From positions 1 to 18,856 of the forward strand of contig JADHTP010000028.1 in NCBI GenBank assembly GCA_016784945.1: a stretch of DNA of 18,856 bases, written 5' to 3'. The notes under the pieces are model-generated. The model ran no database searches. It saw only the letters and a list, made by a program, of their open reading frames with translations, and was not told the DNA's origin. The translations under genes and the position numbers were made by a program. Positions 9,701 through 15,777 of this stretch are shown here, one piece after another. This DNA comes from Deltaproteobacteria bacterium (lineage in GTDB: Bacteria > Myxococcota_A > UBA9042 > DTJE01). The stretch's first letter is position 1. Every line of letters starts with the position of its first letter.

Positions 9701-9845
9701 ATCGGGTCTCCAGGAACCCGACAGTTCAGGCGGTTGCGCCAACCGTGGCGCTGGAACCCTTGGATTGTTCTCGGCTTTCGCCCTGTTCGCCGGCCTGTTC
9801 GGCGTACTGGTGATACGCCGCAGACGATTGGCGATCAACGATTGA
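6738..9845 (+). CDS. Exported Cys-rich C25 (gingipain-type) cysteine protease
   Basis: 1035 residues from ATG with AGGAG upstream. In order: signal peptide (1-31); Cys-rich region with 16 cysteines (34-151); an Fn3-like stretch with VISWTTATERNNLGFNVYK (170-189); a beta-rich propeptide-like part (~285-610); the peptidase C25 domain (~632-985) with catalytic His855 in YLGHGS and Cys889 in ALSCVNGYF; and a C-terminal sorting signal of GGC (998-1000), hydrophobic helix (~1007-1026) and RRRR (1027-1030). It should be secreted and held at the cell surface. Gingipains normally carry a T9SS C-terminal domain, but this one ends in a GlyGly/MYXO-CTERM-like tail. It is coupled to the S26 gene by a 4-bp overlap. 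Its substrate is unknown. Confidence 0.9.
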   Translation: MSRTGQWLVGGFLAACLFVAVSLANEGRAMATACSLMDLVCYCESEAECTGGNIYGCVGVPVREMQCGVGGASCQQFVGCQGFTNDTATLCALSGPEYRCSNHPANGGSLEQFEAACQDCTGCYDYQSGFSACPSQTICWYPNGTGNDAECGTLADLTEFTVVHHDGANVISWTTATERNNLGFNVYKVKETGGILRRVNGTFILGSMKSPAGENYRIRDPEGRPGDIYRLEWIDHDGPVHYRGPVSAVEGKVEPLRKRFDAQAIRAASRDRRRALEATGIVTSALTSGECKGLRLLVNEDGLYRASVADLDAAGLDVSGLAAGDISLTSQGVAVPFRVSGDGALTKDHRIEFYGMESTSPLSAEQVYLLTPSDEDSSPMAQIAAAPVAAGDWAGSYVATRRYEENLEYALTPAIDDFFYWSYIYYDHPEEVFTLPVSNPVVDQGTFSLVVDLDGISDNPDLDPDHHHQVLFNGNLVKDFTWEGVGLFRLEEDLPSAWLKDGDNTVTVKTIDDLGSPYDMVAVDGFTLVYERAFAAEDDQLAFAWSGAEPNVLVEGFTSADVSVFDLSDPGYPVRLTGVDVQPAGDGFSAAFSTAGATADSSFLAITDGAVKAPMGIEARYPTDIKDASNGADLLIVTFDAFASALEPLVQLRRDQGFRVAVVGTSEIFDAFGHGAVSDQAIKDFIAYAATKWEAPAPAGVLLVGDSTNDPKDYLDLGLVNYVPSHPVESSLWGGTTSDNWYADLDDDGTLDTAIGRLSVATVEETQQAVQKIVDYETGDSALAGSRRVILIADKTDPKRNENFDAIVEDLAQAIPAGYDTVALYADDFDTESAARQAVKDELDKGSLLVVYLGHGSGLSWGSTPLFEAKDIQALPDGVHQPLAIALSCVNGYFTYPGLDILGEAFVKPADRGAIASWMPGDIGLSSRHELLIKAFVGNLFSEGGLSTGEAVRLALNTLAASGGTHDRALAMTFVLLGDPSQQLHTIESGLQEPDSSGGCANRGAGTLGLFSAFALFAGLFGVLVIRRRRLAIND

Positions 9846-9848
9846 CGA

Positions 9849-10769
9849 TCAACGACGGACCGGAACCAGTTCCTCGCCACCGTAGGTTTCCAGGTATTCC
9901 TTCCAGACCCCCTCGCAACGGCTGTCCAGCATGCATTCCAGGCATGACGGGGGCTTGGCCTTGCCATCCTGCGTCCGATCGCGACTCCAGTCCCGGGGGC
10001 CCTGGTCCAGTTGTCGCACCTCGCTGCGGAACTGACGGCGGTAGACGTCCTCGCTGGCCAGGTCGGACAGGTCACCGAGGAGGCACAGCGGGAAGGCCTC
10101 CGTTGTCACTTCCCCGCCCGCCTCCTCGAACCGCGCAACCGCCCGGCGAAGAGGTGGCATCACCTCGGAATACCGGGGAACCACGCCGGAAAAGTCCCGG
10201 CCCGCGTTGCCCAATCCGTGGGGAAACGTGAAATTCACGCGACGAACCCCGGCCCCAAGAAGAACCTCGGCAATCCCGGGCAGGGTTTCAGAGTTGAGCC
10301 GGGACACGACCACCTTGCCGGTGACCTTTTCACCCGCTTCCGTGAGGGCGGACAGGGCGGTCCTGGTCTGCTCGAAGGAACCATCCGCACGGGTCACGCC
10401 GTCGTGGGTGGCCGCATCCGGGCCGTGCATGGCCACCACGAAACGTGCCCCCAGGCCCGTCAGCCCCCGGCGCACAGGTGGATAGGACAGCACCCGGGCG
10501 TTGGTCTGGAGCCCCACCAGAAGGCCCAGTTTCCGGGCGTGGCGAACCAGTTGCGCCAGGTCCTTGCGCAACGTGGGCTCCCCTCCAGTGAACGTCACCA
10601 CCTTGAAACCGCGGGCGGCCGCGGATTCCACCTCGGCCATGACCTCGTCAGTGCTCCTGAAGTCCCGGCCCCGTGTGGCCAGGGCGCCATCCCGCTGGTC
10701 CGACACCACGCAATGCACGCAATTGTTGTTGCAGGCGTAGGACAGCTTGATGTCCATGTGGCGGATCAT
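9849..10769 (-). CDS. Radical SAM protein with three-Cys C-terminal motif
   Basis: 306 residues from ATG (first codon 10767-10769), chosen because AAGGGG lies ~8 nt upstream; an in-frame start 81 nt earlier adds an unconserved-looking stretch. The SAM cluster site is C13, C17, C20 (CNNNCVHC), with GGEPT at 62-66. The C-terminus has C276, C279, C285 (CX2CX5C) followed by EGVWKEYLETYG...VPV, a tail I recognise from a widespread radical SAM group of unassigned function; it suggests one auxiliary Fe-S cluster. It is not the SPASM architecture of the 4965 gene. It converges on the protease gene with only 3 bp between stops and diverges from the nucleotidyltransferase. It may act in the same pathway, but this is inference. 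Confidence 0.88.
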   Translation of the reverse strand: MIRHMDIKLSYACNNNCVHCVVSDQRDGALATRGRDFRSTDEVMAEVESAAARGFKVVTFTGGEPTLRKDLAQLVRHARKLGLLVGLQTNARVLSYPPVRRGLTGLGARFVVAMHGPDAATHDGVTRADGSFEQTRTALSALTEAGEKVTGKVVVSRLNSETLPGIAEVLLGAGVRRVNFTFPHGLGNAGRDFSGVVPRYSEVMPPLRRAVARFEEAGGEVTTEAFPLCLLGDLSDLASEDVYRRQFRSEVRQLDQGPRDWSRDRTQDGKAKPPSCLECMLDSRCEGVWKEYLETYGGEELVPVRR

Positions 10770-10901
10770 GGGCCGGACCCCTTGGGAATCGTTTCGCCGT
10801 AACAGTGTACCGGTCCACGGCACGGTGTCCAATGGACGGGCCTTGATCACATGGCAAGCGCATCAAAATGTTGAAACAGAAGCTACGCACGACCGATAGA
10901 C

Positions 10902-10919
10902 AACGTGAACGTGAACGTG
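10902..10919 (+). repeat. Short tandem repeat, AACGTG x3
   Basis: Three exact AACGTG units, followed by GACG. It lies in the 287-bp divergent region 10770-11056, in which I see no gene, tRNA or convincing promoter. AACGTG-type runs are common intergenic debris. Confidence 0.6.
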
Positions 10920-11056
10920 GACGAAAGGTGCTGACATATTTGCTTACGAACGGCGCGATGTGGGCCAAAGCGTCCACGACCACGAATTAGATGCGTTTGC
11001 CCTGACCTTGATCAAAGATTTTGTTGGGAGGATCATGGGGTGGAGGAAGAGGGCCC

Positions 11057-12115
11057 ATGACCTGCTTGAAACCCGACGAAAGGTCGAATCCCTACCTGCT
11101 GAGACGGGTGGCGGTCCTGTCGGCGGACGACCGGCTGGAGGAGGCCGGCGACCTCCTGGAGACCCTGTCCGATCCGGCGCTGGACGGCATGTACGATCTG
11201 GCCGTGGGTGAGGGTCTGGAGCCCCTCCTGCTGGCTGCCGACACCCGGGCCTCGCAGCGGGCCCGGGCGAAACGCCTGCGGTCCGCGGCCAGCCGGGACC
11301 TGGTGATCGACGGAAACCTCGAACGGGTGTCCGACTCACTGGCGCGCGCGGGCGTCACGTTCCTCCTGGAGAAGGGCGCCTTTTTCCGGGACACCATCTA
11401 CCCCGCCTCGTGGTTGCGATCCATGGTGGACCTGGACCTGCTGGTCCTTCCACGGGACCGGGATCCCGCCATGACCGCCCTCACCGGCGCGGGTTTCACA
11501 TTGCGCGAAACGTCCCCGTCCCGACCCTTCAGCGGCCGTCTCTCCCTGGAACGAATCCTGATGTCACCCCTGGGCGATCTGGCCGTGGAAGTCCACTGCG
11601 ATCTCACCCACGAACGCTTCGGATTCAGCAACGACCTGGACGGGCTCTTCCTGCGCGCCCAACCCACCCGGTGGACCGGCGCCGGCACCCTCAGTTGGGA
11701 AGACCATCTCCTGCACGAGGCCATCCACCTGGCCCGAACCGGGATGGCTGCCCCCCTCAAACACTACCTGGACGTGGATCGCCTGGCCCGGAACACGTCG
11801 CCGGACTGGGACCTCCTCGCCGAGCGCGCCCGGTCCTGGGGATGCGCCACCGCCCTGTATTTCACACTGGACTTCGCGCGTGGCCTCTTCGGCACGCCGA
11901 TCCCGGACCACGCCCTGGACCGGACGGCGCCCTCCGGACCCCGGTCCTGGTTGCTCGGGGGCCTGCTGAACCGGGAAGTGGAAGCAAAGGGCCTGTCCTT
12001 CGCCCTGTGGAAATCGCTGGTCCTCCCGGCGCTGTACGACAGGATGGGCGATTCAGCGGGTTTCGTGGCGTGGATGGCGGGCACCCGGTTCATCGACCGG
12101 CTCGTGCGGACCTGA
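11057..12115 (+). CDS. Nucleotidyltransferase family protein (NTP_transf_5-like)
   Basis: 352 residues from ATG at 11057 with GGAGG 10 nt upstream; other start options are a TTG at 11021 or internal codons. The diagnostic block is FLLEKGAFFRDTIYP (102-116) then RSMVDLDLLV (121-130), in which KG and the D-x-D supply the substrate-contacting and metal-binding residues of this pol-beta-like fold. Later EVHCDLTHERFGF and a LSWEDHLLHEAIHLA helix fit the family. NTP_transf_5 proteins often accompany PqqD-like and HprK-like genes in RiPP clusters, but their reaction is not firmly established. The divergent pairing with a radical SAM gene next to such an operon suggests a shared pathway. Confidence 0.82.
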   Translation: MTCLKPDERSNPYLLRRVAVLSADDRLEEAGDLLETLSDPALDGMYDLAVGEGLEPLLLAADTRASQRARAKRLRSAASRDLVIDGNLERVSDSLARAGVTFLLEKGAFFRDTIYPASWLRSMVDLDLLVLPRDRDPAMTALTGAGFTLRETSPSRPFSGRLSLERILMSPLGDLAVEVHCDLTHERFGFSNDLDGLFLRAQPTRWTGAGTLSWEDHLLHEAIHLARTGMAAPLKHYLDVDRLARNTSPDWDLLAERARSWGCATALYFTLDFARGLFGTPIPDHALDRTAPSGPRSWLLGGLLNREVEAKGLSFALWKSLVLPALYDRMGDSAGFVAWMAGTRFIDRLVRT

Positions 12116-12159
12116 ATACTCTGTCCATCAAGCCGGATCGGGATTGATTGGACTTCAGT

Positions 12160-13188
12160 CTAGAGTTGGACTTCCCTGAGGTACCGCGCAGCGTCTTCCG
12201 GGGGCGTGGGATTGATATAGAAACCGGTCCCCCACTCGAAACCCGCGGTCTTGGTCAGGCGGGGCAGGATCTCCAGGTGCCAGTGCCAGTCCATTTCGAT
12301 GGTGGACCAGTATCCGGGGCGACGGGGCATCAGGTGGTAGCAGGGCGCCGTGTGCAACATGTAATTGTAGGGCGGGTCGTTGAGACTGTACTTGATGCGC
12401 CGTAGCACCTCGCGCAGGTGCCGGGCCATCCGGGTGAGCTGGGCATCGTCCATGGTGCCATAGTCGTGCCCGTGGCGCCGGGGCGCCAGCGTCACTTCGA
12501 AGGGGAAGCGCGAGGCGTAGGGGCACCAGGAAACGAAATCATCGTCGGCGGCCACGACCCGTGAATGCTGGTCCAGCTCCTGGGCGATGATGTCGCAGAA
12601 TATGCAGCGCTCCTTGACGGCGTAGTGTGCCCGGGCGCTGTCCAGTTCGATGGAGACCGTACGCGGCGTGATGGGCGTGGCGATGAGCTGTGAATGGGGG
12701 TGGGCCAGGGAGGCGCCGGCCGAAGACCCCCGGTTCCTGAACACCAGGACATATCTGAAACGGGGGTCGTTCTGGAGGTCCAGGAGCCGTTCACGGTACA
12801 TCTGCAGCACCAGGGCCACCTCGTCCACCGGCAGGTCGGCGAGGTCCTTGTCGTGGTGCGGCGTCTCGATGATCACCTCGTGCGCCCCGATCCCGTTCAT
12901 CCGGTCATACTGACCCCTTGCCGCCCTCTCGGTCTCACCTTCGATGCGCAGCGCGGGGAACTTGTTGGGCACCACCCGCACCCGCCAGCCCTTGGTGTCC
13001 GGCCGGCTCTGGCTGTCCCGAAAGGCCCGGATCTCCGGGGGTGTCGTCCCTTCGTTGCCGTCGCAGAAGGGGCAGTTGCCGTTGCCCTTCTCGTCACGCT
13101 CCACGTTGAAGTCCGACGGGCGGCGCGCCCGCTCCGTGGCCACGATTACCCACCGTTTCTGGATTGGATCATGTCTCAGTTCCGGCAT
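12160..13188 (-). CDS. galT: Galactose-1-phosphate uridylyltransferase
   Basis: 342 residues, normal for the family. It exchanges UMP between UDP-glucose and galactose-1-phosphate (Leloir pathway); bacterial relatives may use other sugar-1-phosphates. Seen: the N-terminal DPIQKRWVIVATER block, metal-binding C39 and C42 (CPFC), NKFPAL, GAHEV with H103, and the HIT-type active site AHPHSQ with H163, nucleophile H165 and Q167; a second CXXC (CIFC) lies near residue 195. The gene follows the GH57 gene with a 31-bp gap, so they are probably co-transcribed. The pair is found in other deltaproteobacterial genomes near glycogen genes. The start has AAGGGG ~10 nt upstream. Confidence 0.95.
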   Translation of the reverse strand: MPELRHDPIQKRWVIVATERARRPSDFNVERDEKGNGNCPFCDGNEGTTPPEIRAFRDSQSRPDTKGWRVRVVPNKFPALRIEGETERAARGQYDRMNGIGAHEVIIETPHHDKDLADLPVDEVALVLQMYRERLLDLQNDPRFRYVLVFRNRGSSAGASLAHPHSQLIATPITPRTVSIELDSARAHYAVKERCIFCDIIAQELDQHSRVVAADDDFVSWCPYASRFPFEVTLAPRRHGHDYGTMDDAQLTRMARHLREVLRRIKYSLNDPPYNYMLHTAPCYHLMPRRPGYWSTIEMDWHWHLEILPRLTKTAGFEWGTGFYINPTPPEDAARYLREVQL

Positions 13189-13219
13189 GCCTTTGCGCCC
13201 CTTTTCAACAAAACCACGA

Positions 13220-15409
13220 TCAAACGAACCAGTTGTCGACTTCGAATGCCACGGGATCGAATTCCATGGCGATGACCGAATCCCAGGGAAAACGTTCCAG
13301 TTCCAGGTCCCCCTCTCCTAGCACAACGCAGAACTCGATTGCAATGGAGCCGGTCTCACCCAAATCCACCGTCGAATCGCGATGCAGGCGGTGGATTTGG
13401 GTCTCATTGGCCGACGGAAGAAGGAAATCCACGGGCAGACAGATTTCGACGACCTCGTCCACGGCCGCCCTGGCGCCCGGGATCGGCGCCTTCGTGGTCT
13501 GAAGGACCGCATGGTCCCCGTCGAACCGCACCCAGACGACGCATTCCGAGGGCCTGGCGAAGTGGATCTTCAGCCAGCCGTCATTGGACAGGCTGTCCCC
13601 CATGGGCTCGAATCCGGCCACCCGGAAATACACGTGCCCCTGGTCGAATCCGAAACTGACCGACGATACCAGGGGTTTCTGCCGGTGGATGGACCCGTGA
13701 CTGAACTCGCAGGTCCCCGCGCCCACCCACTTGTAGAAACCGTCGTTGCGGCCGTTGATGACGGGGCTGATGTAGGCGGTGGGCGGCGCCACCGGCACCG
13801 GCCCCTGACCCAGGTCCACGGGCCGGCTGAGGTGGTCGGGCGTGGTCAGGTGCAGTTCCTTGTAGATCATGCTTAGATTCTGGCGGAACAGATAGTCGAA
13901 CTCCCGCTCGTGCACCGAGTCGTGCCCCTTGCCGAACCACCAGAACCAGTCCGACGCTTCGGCCCGCATGAGGCAGCACTTGAGAGCATGGTCCACGCCG
14001 CTCCCTTCGTCGGAAAGGCAGAGGGCGCCCGGGACGTCACGCGCGGCCTGGTAGGCCGACGTCAGGTACTCCCACGCCCGGTTCTTCACCGGGTCGCCGA
14101 TCCACGTGTTGAGGTTGCCGTCGATCCAGGACCCCGTGGCCAGCTGGTCCAGCTCCTCGCCGGGCCCGAACCGGTCCAGGTAGTCCGAGAAGGTCACGGA
14201 CTCCACGAAGTCCGACTCCTCCACGGCCTGGTACAGGGCATCCAGGAAGGGATAACCGCCGTCGGGATAGAACTCCCAGGCATTCTCCCCGTCCAGGATC
14301 ACGGACACCAGGGCATCGTCGGAGTCCGCATCGGCGGCCAATCCCTCCAGGGTCTTCATGAAATGGTCCACGGACTGGGCCATTGGCCAACGGCTGTACA
14401 CGAACCCGATGTGGTCCGACAGCACCTGGTTGCGGAAGAAGAGGGACACACCATCGAACCGGTGGGGGTGGAAGCTTTCGCTTCGGGACACCCGACCACC
14501 CAGCGAACGGCGCAGGATCTCCCCGTCGGAAGCCAGCCAGGTCATGCCCCGCTCACCCATGGCATGGACAACCTGTTCCGATACCGCGCCCTCCGGCGGC
14601 CACATCCCCGCGGGCCGGATCCCCACCACCCGCTCGAAGTAGTCCAGCCCATGGCGGATCTGGCGCTCCAGTTCATCGGGCACTTCGAATCGAACGCCGG
14701 GCAGGGTCACCGAAGGGTCCGCCTCCAGCGCCGCCGAACTGGACCACAGCAGGGGCGACAGGGGATGATAGAACGGGCTGGTGGACAGCTCGACCCGCCC
14801 CGAATCCGCCAGGTCCCTGTACAGGGGCACGATGCCCTTGATGAACTCCCTGCCCACGGACACCAGGGCGTCGCGGTCCGCGGCCTGGTAGCCCGATCCC
14901 CGACCGGCGAGTTCCCTTACCGTCGGATCTAGGGACAGAACCGGTCCGCACCAGCTCATCAGGAACAGGGTGGTGAGGTCCACCAGGTCATCGGAACCGA
15001 AGGAGGCCGCCGCCCGGTCCGGCTTCCCGGATGCGCGAAAGAAATCCAGCAACTGGCGATACCGGGGAAAGCGTTCGACGAAAGCGGGGGGGCAGGCCAT
15101 GAGACAGGTCCGCACCAGGAACTCCCGGTCCTGTTCCGTGAGGTCGGCGGGGTTCCGACACATGACATCGAGGGTCTGGTCCCGCACGGTCCCCTCGGCA
15201 TATTGCTCCAGTTGCTGCAGCAGGCACGGCGTGAAGTTGAAGTTGACGTGAATTCCCGGGTGCCTGCGGACCAGGTCCCCCATGTCGAGGTAGTCCTTGG
15301 TGGCGTGGAGCCAGGTCCAGGGCAGGATGAAGATGCCGGTTCTGGGGTCCTCGTAGGGGGGCTGATGCATGTGCCAGAGGAAGGCGAGATTGATCTTCCC
15401 GGCAGCCAT
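13220..15409 (-). CDS. Glycoside hydrolase family 57 protein
   Basis: 729 residues from ATG with GAGGA ~5 nt upstream. GH57 enzymes are retaining alpha-glucan hydrolases, transferases or branching enzymes. Region 1 WHMHQP is at 12-17, SPFYHPLSPLL at 211-221, the nucleophile region MWPPEGAVS with Glu273 (269-277) and the acid region LDGENAWE with Asp373 (372-379). The rest is a helical bundle and a beta-rich C-terminal domain of ~190 residues (from ~540) with no clear carbohydrate-binding signature. There is no signal peptide, so it should be cytoplasmic and act on glycogen-like glucan. It is first in an operon with galT. Amylase, glucanotransferase and branching activity cannot be told apart here. 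Confidence 0.92.
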   Translation of the reverse strand: MAAGKINLAFLWHMHQPPYEDPRTGIFILPWTWLHATKDYLDMGDLVRRHPGIHVNFNFTPCLLQQLEQYAEGTVRDQTLDVMCRNPADLTEQDREFLVRTCLMACPPAFVERFPRYRQLLDFFRASGKPDRAAASFGSDDLVDLTTLFLMSWCGPVLSLDPTVRELAGRGSGYQAADRDALVSVGREFIKGIVPLYRDLADSGRVELSTSPFYHPLSPLLWSSSAALEADPSVTLPGVRFEVPDELERQIRHGLDYFERVVGIRPAGMWPPEGAVSEQVVHAMGERGMTWLASDGEILRRSLGGRVSRSESFHPHRFDGVSLFFRNQVLSDHIGFVYSRWPMAQSVDHFMKTLEGLAADADSDDALVSVILDGENAWEFYPDGGYPFLDALYQAVEESDFVESVTFSDYLDRFGPGEELDQLATGSWIDGNLNTWIGDPVKNRAWEYLTSAYQAARDVPGALCLSDEGSGVDHALKCCLMRAEASDWFWWFGKGHDSVHEREFDYLFRQNLSMIYKELHLTTPDHLSRPVDLGQGPVPVAPPTAYISPVINGRNDGFYKWVGAGTCEFSHGSIHRQKPLVSSVSFGFDQGHVYFRVAGFEPMGDSLSNDGWLKIHFARPSECVVWVRFDGDHAVLQTTKAPIPGARAAVDEVVEICLPVDFLLPSANETQIHRLHRDSTVDLGETGSIAIEFCVVLGEGDLELERFPWDSVIAMEFDPVAFEVDNWFV

Positions 15410-15430
15410 GCGGTCCTCATCGGGCCTGTC

Positions 15431-15450
15431 GGGTTGATAGTATCAAACCC
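15431..15450. promoter_or_regulatory. Palindromic operator-like site
   Basis: TTGATAGTATCAA (15434-15446) is a perfect 6+1+6 palindrome, flanked by GGG and, one base offset, CCC. It lies 22-41 bp upstream of the GH57 start codon in the only divergent gap between the sugar operon and the PilZ operon, a likely place for a regulator. The regulator is unknown. Confidence 0.4.
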
Positions 15451-15479
15451 TCCGTTCGTGTGCAGCGGTGATGTGAATG

Positions 15480-15485
15480 TATAAT
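15480..15485 (+). promoter_or_regulatory. Candidate -10 element for the PilZ/phosphoesterase operon
   Basis: An exact TATAAT, 38 nt before the GTG start at 15524. No good -35 lies at the 16-18 bp spacing, so promoter strength is uncertain. Confidence 0.4.
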
Positions 15486-15523
15486 CGACCGGCCGGTAAT
15501 CTCATTGCCCCGGGAGGACAGAC

Positions 15524-15769
15524 GTGGACGATGGTCCGGACAAACGGCAGCACCCTCGGTGGGAAGTCGACAAACAGGTGTTCTGCTATATCGACGGGGC
15601 ACGCCTCGACGCCCGATCCTCCAACATCGGCCTGGGAGGCATGTTCATCCGGACCGACGGCGCCGACCGCGTACCCCTGGACTTCACCGAAATCCTGGAA
15701 GGCGAACACGAAGGCGTTCTGCGGCGACACATCAAGTGGCTCCACTTCAACCACCTGGCCGGGGACTGA
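15524..15769 (+). CDS. Short PilZ-like domain protein
   Basis: 81 residues from GTG with GGGAGG 6 nt upstream. The N-terminal half looks like PilZ, the c-di-GMP receptor domain: RxxxR as R8QHPR12, a strand VFCYIDGARLDARSSN, then NIGLGGMFI (34-42) at the place of D/N-x-S-x-x-G, in which the Ser is replaced by Gly36. The usual ending (V.W......G-hG..F) is missing: the protein stops shortly after HIKWLHFNHLAGD, making it shorter than most single PilZ domains (~95-110). It may be a degenerate or non-binding PilZ. It precedes the phosphoesterase gene by 8 nt. Confidence 0.65.
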   Translation: MDDGPDKRQHPRWEVDKQVFCYIDGARLDARSSNIGLGGMFIRTDGADRVPLDFTEILEGEHEGVLRRHIKWLHFNHLAGD

Positions 15770-15777
15770 TCATTTCC

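Noticed and set aside
3854..12115. Lasso-peptide cluster
   Set aside because: Kinase, PqqD-like and NTP_transf_5 genes fit, but there is no asparagine-synthetase-like cyclase, no B2 transglutaminase-like protease and no ABC transporter in the window.
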